64,000 bases of DNA from Chloroflexota bacterium (lineage in GTDB: Bacteria > Chloroflexota > Anaerolineae > JAAYZQ01). The DNA lies in contig JAGVRI010000008.1 in the NCBI GenBank assembly GCA_018606645.1, positions 132,036 to 196,035 on the forward strand, written 5' to 3'. Shown here in pieces: positions 8,648 through 17,934 of this stretch. A program made the translations under genes and the position numbers. Under the pieces are notes generated by a model, which was given only the letters and a program-made list of their open reading frames with translations, ran no database searches and was not told the origin of the DNA. Position 1 is the first letter of the stretch. The number at the start of each line of letters is the position of its first letter.

Positions 8648-9880
8648 ATGCATATCCTCTATTTGAGCCAATATTTTCCTCCTGAAGTTGGAGCCACCCA
8701 AAGCCGGGCCTATGAAATGGCCCGCCATCTGGTCTCGGTCGGACATCGAGTGACACTGATTGCCGAAGTGCCGAACCATCCATCGGGCATCATCCCACCC
8801 GAGTACCGGGGCAGGCTGTACGAGCGAGCGGACCTGGACGGGATCGAGGTTATCCGGGTGTGGGTCAAAGCCTCACCGACCAAGACGAGGGCCACCCGAA
8901 TGTTGTTCTATCTGAGTTATATGGTGACGGCGTCGCTGGCCGGGTTGACATTGGCCGGAGGTCGCTACGACATTCTCTATGCTACCTCGCCTCCGCTGTT
9001 CGTCGGAGGGGCGGCGCTGGCGCTGAGCGCAGTCCGACGTATTCCATTGGTCTTTGAGGTGCGCGATCTGTGGCCGGAATCGGCGGTTGCCCTGGGAGAG
9101 ATTTCCAGCCGCTGGGCAGTGACAATGGCTGGTAAACTGGAAGAAATGTGCTATAATAGGGCGCGCCGCATTGTCGTGGTCACGGAGGGCATCCGACGGC
9201 GCCTGGAAGAGCGAGGTTGGGGCGCCAAACTGGAGTTGATCCCGAACGGGGCGAATACGGAGTTGTTTCGGCCCGATCCGCAGGCAGGCCGAAAGGTCCG
9301 GGATGAATTGGGGTTAACCGACAAGTTTTTGGTGCTGTACGCTGGCGTCCATGGACTGGCCCAGGGGCTGGAGAGCGTCCTGGAAGCAGCGGCTCTCCTT
9401 CAGGAAGTCGAGGACATTCACTTTGTGTTCGTGGGCGAAGGGCCAAAGAAGGCCGACCTGATCGCCCTGAGGAACCAACGACGGCTGACAAACGTCACCA
9501 TGTTGGCCGAGCGGCCCCGTTCGGAGATGCCGGCGTTTCTGTCGGCGGCGGATGTGGCGCTGGTGCCGCTGCGCAAACTGGACCTCTTTGAAGGAGCTGT
9601 GCCATCCAAGATGTTCGATGCCTGGGCCTGTGGCTGCCCGGTGCTGCTGAGTATTGACGGAGAAGCCCGTCGGATGCTGGAGAGGGCTGACGCCGGGCTC
9701 TTTGTTGAGCCGGAGAACGCCGAACAGATGGCGCAGGCCATTCTCCGGCTCAGCGGCGAGCGCGAGCGGCTACGACGGCTCGGAGAAAACGGGCGGCGCT
9801 TTGTGGAGACGCACTACTCGCGTCGGCACCTGGCCGAGCGCCTGGAGGCACTGTTGTCAGAAGTGGTCGGGCTAGGATAA
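8648..9880 (+). CDS. Glycosyltransferase, WcaI/WbuB-like GT4
   Basis: A 410-residue GT4 enzyme of the WcaI/WbuB type, often annotated as a fucosamine transferase in O-antigen loci. The start MHILYLSQYFPPEVGATQ and the VFEVRDLWPESAVALG segment are typical of that group. The donor site is SKMFDAWACGCPVLLS. It is the first gene behind the 8577-8605 promoter, so it may be expressed apart from the upstream half of the cluster. A 41-base gap separates it from the following SDR gene. The group assignment is good; the amino-sugar substrate is only suggested by analogy. Confidence 0.85.
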   Translation: MHILYLSQYFPPEVGATQSRAYEMARHLVSVGHRVTLIAEVPNHPSGIIPPEYRGRLYERADLDGIEVIRVWVKASPTKTRATRMLFYLSYMVTASLAGLTLAGGRYDILYATSPPLFVGGAALALSAVRRIPLVFEVRDLWPESAVALGEISSRWAVTMAGKLEEMCYNRARRIVVVTEGIRRRLEERGWGAKLELIPNGANTELFRPDPQAGRKVRDELGLTDKFLVLYAGVHGLAQGLESVLEAAALLQEVEDIHFVFVGEGPKKADLIALRNQRRLTNVTMLAERPRSEMPAFLSAADVALVPLRKLDLFEGAVPSKMFDAWACGCPVLLSIDGEARRMLERADAGLFVEPENAEQMAQAILRLSGERERLRRLGENGRRFVETHYSRRHLAERLEALLSEVVGLG

Positions 9881-9921
9881 GGGAGTCTGTTAGATACTCG
9901 AACAAGAGAGGGATACACCTG

Positions 9922-10953
9922 ATGCGCATCCTGGTCACAGGGGGGGCTGGGTATATCGGCTCCAATCTGGTTGATACGCTCATCGCCGATGGCCATGAAG
10001 TGTTTGTGGTGGACAATCTGTCCACGGGCAAGATCACCAATATCCAACACCTGCTGGGGCATGATCGGTTTCATTTTGTAAATGACACCATCTTGAATGA
10101 AGAGTTGATGGATCGGATGGTCGCAGCAGTGGACCAGGTGTACCATCTGGCCGCCGTGGTTGGGGTCAAGTATGTGGTCGAAGACCCCCTCAATGGCATC
10201 TATACCAATGTCAAGGGTACGGAAGTAGTTCTGGAAAAGGCATACAAATACTGGAAGCGGACGGTGGTGGCCTCGAGTTCGGAAGTGTACGGCAAGAGCA
10301 CAGCCGTACCGCTCCATGAAGCAGCAGACCGGTTGCTGGGACCGACCACGGTGGCCCGTTGGTCGTATGCGATGGCCAAAGCGATAGACGAGCACTTTGC
10401 CTTTGCCTACGCCAACAAGGGCCTGCCGGTATCGGTGGTCCGCTATTTTAATTCCTACGGCCCTCGTCTGGACCCGAAGGGCTATGGGAGCGTGATCGCC
10501 AAGTTTATCACCCAGGCGCGGCTGGGTCAGCCGATCACCGTCTTTGAGGATGGACAACAGACACGCTGTTTTACCTACATTGAGGATACCGTACGGGGGA
10601 CCATTCTGGCGGGCACGGTGCCGGCAGCCATTGGGGATGTCTTTAACATCGGATCCGATCAAGAGACCAAGATCATCGAGCTGGCGGAGATGATCCGCCG
10701 CTTGGTTGGTTCCAAATCGGAGATCATCTCGGTTCCCTATCGAAACGTGTTCGGAGAGAACTTTGAGGAAACGCGTCGTCGGGTTCCAGACACCCGACAT
10801 GCGAAAGAAGTGTTGGGGTTCTATGCTGAGACCCCCTTGGAGGTTGGATTGCGCAAGACCATCGCCTGGTTCCGCGAGGCATGGCCCCGCCATAAACTTG
10901 CGCCAGGGCGTACGGACCTGGCCGGGTATTTTGATCCGGGCGAAGAGGGATGA
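9922..10953 (+). CDS. NAD-dependent sugar-nucleotide epimerase/decarboxylase (extended SDR)
   Basis: A 343-residue extended SDR starting MRILVTGGAGYIGSNLVDTL, with ASSSEVYGKS and the catalytic YAMAK. The pattern RYFNSYGPR followed by YIEDTVRG is shared by UDP-glucuronate decarboxylases and UDP-glucose 4-epimerases; I cannot separate these by eye. ATG 9922 is preceded by a GAGAGGGA ribosome site. Four bases separate its stop from the giant Wzy-like gene, so it belongs to the same operon. This is the third SDR of the locus, implying at least one modified sugar in the glycan. Confidence 0.83.
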   Translation: MRILVTGGAGYIGSNLVDTLIADGHEVFVVDNLSTGKITNIQHLLGHDRFHFVNDTILNEELMDRMVAAVDQVYHLAAVVGVKYVVEDPLNGIYTNVKGTEVVLEKAYKYWKRTVVASSSEVYGKSTAVPLHEAADRLLGPTTVARWSYAMAKAIDEHFAFAYANKGLPVSVVRYFNSYGPRLDPKGYGSVIAKFITQARLGQPITVFEDGQQTRCFTYIEDTVRGTILAGTVPAAIGDVFNIGSDQETKIIELAEMIRRLVGSKSEIISVPYRNVFGENFEETRRRVPDTRHAKEVLGFYAETPLEVGLRKTIAWFREAWPRHKLAPGRTDLAGYFDPGEEG

Positions 10954-10957
10954 GGAT

Positions 10958-13900
10958 ATGCGCAGTAGATTGAGTCAATTTTGTGATCAGGTGATTGAAG
11001 CGGGCTGGCTGGCGGCGCTGATCATTGTTCCGCTGTTCTTCAATATCTATTCGCAACGGGTATTCGAACCAGACAAACTTTCCTTGCTGCGATCCATTGC
11101 CGTGTTGATGAGCGTGGCCTGGATCGTTCGCGCTGTCGAGCATTGGCGCCTTCGTCGCGCAGAGGGACTTCCTCAGGCAACAGGACCTTCCGCGTGGCAG
11201 CGGGTGCGCCATACCCCTCTCGTCTTGCCCACTTTGTTGCTGGTAGCGGTGTACCTGATCAGCACGGCCACCTCGGTGGTGCCCGGCGTGAGTTTCTGGG
11301 GTTCCTATCAGCGCCTTCAAGGGACTTACACCACTTTCTCGTATCTGGTGATCTTTTTCCTCATGCTGGACGGGCTTCGCACCAAGAAACAACTGAATCG
11401 GTTAATCACGATCGCGATCCTGGTGAGCTTCCCGATCGCCTTGTACGGGCTGGCCCAGCATTTCGACCTGGACCCGCTCCCTTGGGGCGGCAATGTCTCC
11501 TTCCGCGTGGCTTCCAATATGGGCAATGCGATTTTCGTCGCGGCCTATCTGATCCTGATTGTGCCGCTGACCCTATCGCGCCTGCTCGAAACCTGGAAAG
11601 AGGCGACCGGGGACCTTGAGGCGAAAGAGGGAGTCGCCGGGGTTGCGGCGTTTGCCTGTCTGGTGGCGGCTTTGCTGATGGCCATGGTCCTGGGCCGGAA
11701 GGAGGGGATCGCCACCTGGCTCTCCTGGATGGTTTTGCTCTTCGGAACGGTCCTCTCGGCGGGGATCTGTTTCTTGCGGCCCGTGGAACGGCGCACCCAG
11801 GTGCTGGCGATCTTTTTGCCATTGACCTTTGCCTTTCTGGTCGGTTTTGTCTGGGTTTTGGAGATTCCCTTTCCGCCAATGAATCCCAGGTACTTTGGCT
11901 GGGGATTGTTGGCTTCGCTGGTCTTTTTGGTGGCGATGGTGCCCTTTGCCTACTATTTGCGCAAGCCGGTTTCGCGGGTCCTGCTCCTGGCCGGCTATTC
12001 TATCATTTTGATCGCTCAGGTGGTGACCATTTTCTATACCCAGAGCCGGGGACCTCAGTTGGGACTGCTGGCAGGGATGTTCTTCTACCTGGCACTGTTA
12101 GGGCTGATCAAACACCAGGTCCGTCTCTCCTGGCTGGTGAGCGCCGTGGCCATTATTGGCGCCATCTTGTTACTGATCTTTAACCTCGGACAATCTCCTC
12201 TGCTGGATACCCTGCGGGACATGCCGTACGTGGGCCGACTTGGGAAACTATTACAGACGGACACAGGTACGGGCAAAGTCCGGGTCCTGATATGGCAGGG
12301 CGTGGTCGAGATGATGTCCCCCCACCCGCCCCTGGAAGCTCCACCGGATGAAGGGTGGTCGGACTCGTGGAATGCGGTGCGGCCCCTGATCGGGTATGGA
12401 CCCGAGTCGATGTATGTGGCTTACAACCGCTTCTATCCGCCCGACCTGGCTCACGTGGAAAGGCGGAACGCATCGCCCGATCGCTCCCACAACGAGACCT
12501 TTGATGCGCTGGTAAACACCGGCATCATCGGCCTGATCGTGTATATGCTGCTCTTTACCAGCCTTTTCTACTGGGGCTTCAAGTGGCTGGGGCTCATCCG
12601 CACGCCAGCCTACGGGAGGACCTTCCTGGGCTTGTGGTTAGGCGGCGGCCTGGTCGGCGCGGCAGGGGCCTGGATGTGGCGCGGTCCCCTGTACATTGGC
12701 GTGGGCCTTCCGGGAGGGATGATCCTGGGGATGGCCCTGTTCATGTTGCTATTGGTTGTGCAGGCGACACGCGACCCGGAACTGCTGCGTTCCCTGGGGG
12801 GGCGTTACTCGCTGTGGATGCTGGCGTTGGTCGCTGCCACGGTGGCCCATTTTGTCGAGATCCACTTTGGGATTGCCATCGCTGCCACACGGACCTATTT
12901 CTGGACCTATGCGGCGCTCATGGTGGTGATCGGTACGCGTCTGGCGGTGCAACCGGGCGAAGAAGCAGTTGCCAAGCCGGTAGTGGTCGCCGCAGAGCCA
13001 ACGGCTACCAGACGTCGCCGCCGGACGACTCAGAGACCTGAGCCGGTCGAGCGCCCGACAGGTGATCGAAACTGGTTGGGTGCCGCGCTGGTGCTGAGTA
13101 TGGCAGCCATTCTCATCCTCGGCACCTTGCTGTTTGACTATATCACCATTCAGGAAGGAAACCCAGGCCCGTGGTCGACTGTGTGGAGGTCCCTTACCCA
13201 GAATCGCGGACAACCTTCGCCGGTGATCTTGGTCCTGTTCCTCGGCACCTGGGGCATGATCGGCTTGATAGGGTTGGGGGACCTGCTTCGAGAGAATGGT
13301 ACGGAGAGGAGGCTGCAAGACTGGATTTCGGCGGCAGGACTCTTTGTCCTGATCACGCTAGGCGGAGTGCTGGTGTTCGCCGTGCTTCATGCCATGCGAC
13401 TCAGGCCGGTGGTGATCACCTCGGCGGACGCTCCGAATCCCATTTCGCACACAATTACGTTCTATTACATTTTTGCGTTTCTTACAATCTTGCTTCTGGC
13501 TTCAGTGCTTTCACTGGTGTCTGGTCGCCCGAGCAAGTTCTGGCGCTGGACCGGAGGACTGGCCGAGTTCGGGGTCGTGGCCCTGGCGGTGATCTTGCTG
13601 GTGGCGGCGGGTGTGGTGATCTACACGACCAACCTGAGCATCATCCGCGCCGATATCATCTACAAGCAGGGCCTGAGTTCGGAGAAGGCCGGACATTGGG
13701 ATGGGGCGATCTACTTTTACGATCAGGCGGTCCGGGTGGCTCCAGATCAGGATTTCTATTATCTGTTCCTGGGACGGGCGTTCATGGAGAAGGGCCGGGA
13801 CAGCACCGGGCAGGAGCGGGAGAGATGGTTTCAGGAAAGCGAGCAGGCCTTGTTGAAGGCCCGCCGCATCTCCCCCTTGAACACCGATCACTCGGCGAAC

Positions 13901-15418
13901 CTGGCTCGACTCTACCGCACCTGGGGTGGGTTGAGCCAGGGGGATCGCCGCACCGAACTGCTGAACAGAGCGCTCGATCGCTATGCTGACGCCACCAGCC
14001 TGAGCCCGCACAATGCCGGGTTGCTCAACGAGTGGGGCCAGACCTACTTTGTGCTGGGCGACCGCGCGCGTGCAGAAGAGATGTACCGTCGATCGCTGGC
14101 GCTGGATCGTCAGTTTGCCGACACTTATCTTTACCTGGGCGAGCTCTACCTGCAAGCGAAAGAGTGGGAGGCAGCGATCGATGCCTACCAGCAGGCGATC
14201 GCGATCAAACCGAAACTTCCCGAGGCGTACAGCGCGATCGGCTATATCTACACCCAGAAAGGAGACCTGGACGCTGCCCGGCAGGCGTACGAAAAGGCAG
14301 TCGAGCTCAGGCCGAACGACTTTAACAATCGCAAGAACCTGGCGATTCTCTATCAGCAGTTGGGACGGACGAACGATGCCATCCGCGAAGCCACTGAAGC
14401 TCTGGCCCTGGCTCCTCAGGACCAGAAGCAGGCGATCGAGAATTTCCTGGTCCAACTCGGACAGCCCCGGCCCGGTATCTCCACGGAAGAGGCCCAGAAG
14501 ATCCAGGAGTTGCTGAGCGCCGGTCAGCAGCAGATCACGGCTCAGGACTGGGCGGCAGCCGAGCAGACCTATCGCCAGGTGGTCGAACTGGAACCCGGCA
14601 ACGTCCTGGCCCACAGTGCCCTGGCCTACATCTATGCCAAGTCTGGACGGCTCGACGAGGCGATCACCGAGAATCTGACGGTGCTCAGCCTGGTTCCTGG
14701 TGATTACTCCAGCCACAAGAACCTGGCTATCCTCTATCAGCAAACGGGCCAGGTGGCCGAGGCCATCTCCCATGCCGAACAGGCCCTGGCCGTTGCTCCC
14801 GAAGCGGACAAGGCGGCGCTTCAGGCCTTCATCAGCCAGATGAAATCGCTTCAGGCTAGCTCAACGCCCACCTCGGCGCCGGGGAGGGCAGCCGATCGAC
14901 CGCCGGCCGAGCGCAACCAGATGTACTCAGCGCCGCCGCCGATGGCGATCGACCCGGCCCGGTCTTATCGCGCGACTATCGTCACCAGGAAAGGGAACAT
15001 TGTGGTCCAACTCGCTGCGGACCAGGCTCCCCAGACGGTCAACAACTTTATCTTCCTGGCGCGGGAAGGCTTTTATGATGGGTTGACCTTCCACCGGGTG
15101 GAGAAGCAAAGCGGTTTTTCGCTGATCCAGGGCGGCGACCCGACCGGTACCGGGCGCGGCGGCCCTGGGTATACAATTCCTGCTGAAATTGGGCTGCCCC
15201 ATGAGAAGGGCGCGATCGCCATGGCCCGGCTGCCTGATGAAGTCAATCCCCAACGCGCTTCTTCGGGTAGCCAGTTCTATATCTGCCTGGAGTCCATTCC
15301 CTTCCTGGATGGAGCGTATACCGTCTTTGGCTATGTGGTCGAAGGACTGAATGTGGCCCAATCGATCGTCGTGGGTGATGAGATTCTGACGGTGGTGATT
15401 ACCGAGCAATCGCCTTAA
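10958..15418 (+). CDS. O-antigen ligase/polymerase (Wzy-like) fused to TPR repeats and a C-terminal cyclophilin domain
   Basis: A 1486-residue three-part protein. Residues about 20-560 form a polytopic membrane region with the O-antigen ligase signature (GYGPESMYVAYNRF, then RSHNETFDALVNTG, near 470-520). A second membrane block follows to about 890, interrupted near 685 by an Arg-rich cytoplasmic-looking linker. Residues about 893-1290 are tetratricopeptide repeats (for example EAAIDAYQQAIAIKPKLPEA). After a Ser/Pro linker, residues about 1337-1484 are a cyclophilin-type peptidyl-prolyl isomerase (TFHRV, QGGDPTGTGRGG, GSQFYIC, FGYVVEG). ATG 10958 is chosen, four bases after the SDR stop; the frame opens earlier but inside that gene. 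No frameshift or stop was seen at the joins, so the fusion looks genuine. Wzy-like proteins with TPRs are known; the cyclophilin end is unusual. Confidence 0.85.
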   Translation: MRSRLSQFCDQVIEAGWLAALIIVPLFFNIYSQRVFEPDKLSLLRSIAVLMSVAWIVRAVEHWRLRRAEGLPQATGPSAWQRVRHTPLVLPTLLLVAVYLISTATSVVPGVSFWGSYQRLQGTYTTFSYLVIFFLMLDGLRTKKQLNRLITIAILVSFPIALYGLAQHFDLDPLPWGGNVSFRVASNMGNAIFVAAYLILIVPLTLSRLLETWKEATGDLEAKEGVAGVAAFACLVAALLMAMVLGRKEGIATWLSWMVLLFGTVLSAGICFLRPVERRTQVLAIFLPLTFAFLVGFVWVLEIPFPPMNPRYFGWGLLASLVFLVAMVPFAYYLRKPVSRVLLLAGYSIILIAQVVTIFYTQSRGPQLGLLAGMFFYLALLGLIKHQVRLSWLVSAVAIIGAILLLIFNLGQSPLLDTLRDMPYVGRLGKLLQTDTGTGKVRVLIWQGVVEMMSPHPPLEAPPDEGWSDSWNAVRPLIGYGPESMYVAYNRFYPPDLAHVERRNASPDRSHNETFDALVNTGIIGLIVYMLLFTSLFYWGFKWLGLIRTPAYGRTFLGLWLGGGLVGAAGAWMWRGPLYIGVGLPGGMILGMALFMLLLVVQATRDPELLRSLGGRYSLWMLALVAATVAHFVEIHFGIAIAATRTYFWTYAALMVVIGTRLAVQPGEEAVAKPVVVAAEPTATRRRRRTTQRPEPVERPTGDRNWLGAALVLSMAAILILGTLLFDYITIQEGNPGPWSTVWRSLTQNRGQPSPVILVLFLGTWGMIGLIGLGDLLRENGTERRLQDWISAAGLFVLITLGGVLVFAVLHAMRLRPVVITSADAPNPISHTITFYYIFAFLTILLLASVLSLVSGRPSKFWRWTGGLAEFGVVALAVILLVAAGVVIYTTNLSIIRADIIYKQGLSSEKAGHWDGAIYFYDQAVRVAPDQDFYYLFLGRAFMEKGRDSTGQERERWFQESEQALLKARRISPLNTDHSANLARLYRTWGGLSQGDRRTELLNRALDRYADATSLSPHNAGLLNEWGQTYFVLGDRARAEEMYRRSLALDRQFADTYLYLGELYLQAKEWEAAIDAYQQAIAIKPKLPEAYSAIGYIYTQKGDLDAARQAYEKAVELRPNDFNNRKNLAILYQQLGRTNDAIREATEALALAPQDQKQAIENFLVQLGQPRPGISTEEAQKIQELLSAGQQQITAQDWAAAEQTYRQVVELEPGNVLAHSALAYIYAKSGRLDEAITENLTVLSLVPGDYSSHKNLAILYQQTGQVAEAISHAEQALAVAPEADKAALQAFISQMKSLQASSTPTSAPGRAADRPPAERNQMYSAPPPMAIDPARSYRATIVTRKGNIVVQLAADQAPQTVNNFIFLAREGFYDGLTFHRVEKQSGFSLIQGGDPTGTGRGGPGYTIPAEIGLPHEKGAIAMARLPDEVNPQRASSGSQFYICLESIPFLDGAYTVFGYVVEGLNVAQSIVVGDEILTVVITEQSP

Positions 15419-15436
15419 CCTTTTGAGGACAAAGCG

Positions 15437-16501
15437 ATGAGTGGTTTGGCAAGTACCGATGTGACGGCCTATATGTTGATCTTTGCCACTGCTCTGGTTG
15501 TGGCGGTGGGAGGTACTCCGTTGATGCGCTACCTAGCCCTGCGTTTAGGGATCATTGATCAGCCGAACGCGCGCAAGATCCACATCAACCCGATTCCTCT
15601 GTTAGGAGGAGTCGCGATCTATGCCGCCGTGGTCGCAGCGTTGCTTCTCTTTGGCAACCGCTTTCGCTTAAGAGAATTACTTAGTATCCTGGTGGGGGCC
15701 AGCCTGATGTCGTTTCTCGGCCTTTGGGATGACCGACACAGCTTGAGCCCATTCCTCAAGCTGATCGGCCAATTCCTGGCTGCTTCGATCCTGGTACTGA
15801 GCGGGGTGCGAATCAGTACGTTTCCATGGACGGTGGTCAATATCATCGTGACACTGGGCTGGATCGTGGTCATCACCAACTCGATGAACCTGCTCGATAA
15901 CATGGATGGGCTGTCCGGAGGGATCGGGGCTGTGGCGGCCATATTTTTCTTGCTCCTGGCGGCGATGAATCGTCAATACCTGGTGGGAGCGCTGTCGGCC
16001 GCACTGGTCGGGGCTTGCCTGGGTTTCTTGATCTATAACTTTAACCCGGCCCGCATCTTTATGGGGGATGCAGGAAGTCTGTTTCTGGGATTCGTGCTGG
16101 CTGCGGTCGGCATCAAGCTTCGCTTCCCAGAAGGGGTCAAGATCGTGACCTGGATGGTGCCGGTCTTGATCATGGGCTTGCCCCTCTTTGATACGGTCCT
16201 GGTGATTATCTCTCGGCTGCGCCGGGGATTCAATCCGTTGACCACCCCGGGCAAGGACCATATCTCGCATCGTCTGGTGGCGATGGGCTATACCCGTCGC
16301 GAAGCGGTTCTCATCTGCTATCTGATCTGCGCCGGATTGGGAGTGCTGGCCATTTTTGTCACCCAGGCTAACATCATGGAGGGGTATATTGTTGGCAGCG
16401 TGGTGGGCCTGAGCGCTCTATGGGCTCTGTGGCGTTTGGAGCAAGTCAACTATCCAGGTAAGGAAGCGCGGGGTGATTTCCTGCACAGGAAGGTTCATTG
16501 A
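15437..16501 (+). CDS. wecA: Undecaprenyl-phosphate sugar-1-phosphate transferase (WecA/TagO type)
   Basis: A 354-residue polytopic enzyme that starts glycan assembly by transferring a HexNAc-1-phosphate from a UDP-sugar to undecaprenyl phosphate. Visible motifs are [17 protein letters not shown] (first cytoplasmic loop), [11 protein letters not shown] (Asp-rich metal site), [12 protein letters not shown], and [16 protein letters not shown] (C-terminal His motif). About eleven membrane helices can be counted. It sits 18 bases after the Wzy-like gene with TTTTGAGGACAA as a ribosome site. It could serve this polysaccharide, a teichoic-like polymer, or both. Confidence 0.9.
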   Translation: MSGLASTDVTAYMLIFATALVVAVGGTPLMRYLALRLGIIDQPNARKIHINPIPLLGGVAIYAAVVAALLLFGNRFRLRELLSILVGASLMSFLGLWDDRHSLSPFLKLIGQFLAASILVLSGVRISTFPWTVVNIIVTLGWIVVITNSMNLLDNMDGLSGGIGAVAAIFFLLLAAMNRQYLVGALSAALVGACLGFLIYNFNPARIFMGDAGSLFLGFVLAAVGIKLRFPEGVKIVTWMVPVLIMGLPLFDTVLVIISRLRRGFNPLTTPGKDHISHRLVAMGYTRREAVLICYLICAGLGVLAIFVTQANIMEGYIVGSVVGLSALWALWRLEQVNYPGKEARGDFLHRKVH

Positions 16502-17176
16502 ATGGATTCCTGTACCTCCCCCATTGCCGAACGATCGGGGCTGCCCGATGCAGGGGATCGTTCCCAAGCGATCGTCGCACCGGCACCAGACCTGGCGGAT
16601 GCGCCGCCAGCGATCCCTCAGGCCCGGCCCGGTTTGTCTTGGAGGGGCAAGCTCTTTCGTTTTCTGATCGTTTTACTCGTTCTGGGGATCAGTGCTGTTA
16701 TCTTTGCTTTCCGCGATCGATTCGCTCAGCTGGCCGCGGTCGGGTATTCGGGCATCTTTCTGGTCAGTCTGTTGGGGAATGCGACGATCATCTTGCCGGC
16801 GCCCAGTCTCGCGCTGGTCTTTGCCATGGGCAGTGCTCTACCCCCGGTGTGGGTGGGGCTGGTAGCCGGGGTGGGCGAAGCACTGGGCGAACTGACCGGC
16901 TATGCCGCTGGATTTGGCGGGCGCGCAGTGATTGAGAACCAAAGAGGGTACGATCGCCTCAAGGCCTGGATGGAGCGGCGGGGTGGGATCACGATTTTTG
17001 TCCTCTCTGCGATTCCGAATCCGTTCTTCGACCTGGCGGGGATCGTGGCCGGCACCCTGGGATATTCGCCCTGGCGTTTCCTGCTCTTCTGCTGGCTGGG
17101 AAAAACGATCAAGACAACTGCGGTGGCATTCGCTGGTTCCCTGTCCATATCGTTCATCGAGCAATTCCTGGGCTAA
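16502..17176 (+). CDS. VTT (DedA/SNARE-associated) family membrane protein
   Basis: A 224-residue protein with a cytoplasmic N-terminal stretch of about 45 polar residues and then five or six hydrophobic segments. The stretches LPAPSLALVFAMG, VGEALGELTGYAAGF and SAIPNPFFDLAGIVAG are the re-entrant loop and signature parts of the VTT/DedA family, membrane proteins linked to lipid-carrier flipping and envelope integrity. The ATG directly follows the TGA of the WecA-type gene, so it is coupled to an undecaprenyl-phosphate user; a role in carrier recycling is plausible but inferred. It converges with the MBL gene over an 8-base gap. Confidence 0.82.
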   Translation: MDSCTSPIAERSGLPDAGDRSQAIVAPAPDLADAPPAIPQARPGLSWRGKLFRFLIVLLVLGISAVIFAFRDRFAQLAAVGYSGIFLVSLLGNATIILPAPSLALVFAMGSALPPVWVGLVAGVGEALGELTGYAAGFGGRAVIENQRGYDRLKAWMERRGGITIFVLSAIPNPFFDLAGIVAGTLGYSPWRFLLFCWLGKTIKTTAVAFAGSLSISFIEQFLG

Positions 17177-17184
17177 AGCTTCCG

Positions 17185-17895
17185 TCAGATTTCGATGGTC
17201 TCCAAGGGGCGGGTGGTACCCAGGAGTGTGCCCAGCCCGGCTTCATGAATTGCCTGGGATAGCCGACGCGGGGTGCCCCGAAAATCGAGGAAGCCACCTA
17301 AGGTCATGCCGCTATAGTGGATCGGAACCACCACGCGAGGCTCCCCCAGAAGCCGCAAAGCCTGAGGAGCCTTTCGGGGGCCAAGATGACCCAGATGCAC
17401 GCCGAGGCAGCGCAGGTCTCCGATGGGTAACAGCACGGCGTCCAATCTCCAGCGGCCTCCGATAGTGCGAAAAAGGTCCCGGTCTAGAGAGGTATCCCCG
17501 GCAAAGTAGACCGTCCGGTCCCCCTCAATGATCAACCCCAGTTCGCCGCCGCGATGTTTCGCCGGAACTGCGGTCAATCGGACTTTTTTGAACGTGATCG
17601 ATTCCCACTCGTGCAGGCCCCGCACCGCGCGCAATCCCAACCGGGTAGCCTTCTGGACCTGATCGGCTGGCATCCACACCGGCGTGTGAGGATCCAGGTG
17701 TCTGAGTGCCGCCGGATCGAAATGGTCCAGATGGGTGTGAGAGATGAATACCAGATCTGGACGGGGCATTCGGTCCCAGGTGTACGACTGGGGAGCTTGA
17801 TGGATCCCAAGGATGCGAAAGACCGGATCGGTGACCAAGATGAACCCCCCGGTCTCGATGACGGTCATTCCCCAGCGGATGTAGGTGAGCCTCAC
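17185..17895 (-). CDS. MBL-fold metal-dependent hydrolase (UlaG-like)
   Basis: A 236-residue metallo-beta-lactamase fold protein. It has the metal motif SHTHLDHFDP, a downstream AGDTSLDRDLF strand with the bridging Asp, and a C-terminal VPIHYSGMTLGG with the last metal-binding His. Size and motif order fit the UlaG/YtnP-like branch (lactonases, phosphodiesterases, nucleases), and no substrate can be assigned. It lies 39 bases downstream of the tryptophanase gene on the same strand and is probably co-transcribed with it. No signal peptide is seen, so it is cytoplasmic. Confidence 0.85.
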   Translation of the reverse strand: MRLTYIRWGMTVIETGGFILVTDPVFRILGIHQAPQSYTWDRMPRPDLVFISHTHLDHFDPAALRHLDPHTPVWMPADQVQKATRLGLRAVRGLHEWESITFKKVRLTAVPAKHRGGELGLIIEGDRTVYFAGDTSLDRDLFRTIGGRWRLDAVLLPIGDLRCLGVHLGHLGPRKAPQALRLLGEPRVVVPIHYSGMTLGGFLDFRGTPRRLSQAIHEAGLGTLLGTTRPLETIEI

Positions 17896-17934
17896 CGTCC
17901 CGTGCTTCCTTCCTAGAACCCAGGGTGGGGGTGC

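Noticed and set aside
13511..14773. Open frame of about 420 codons on the minus strand opposite the TPR region
   Set aside because: It is the antisense shadow of the repeated TPR codons; no ribosome site or domain.
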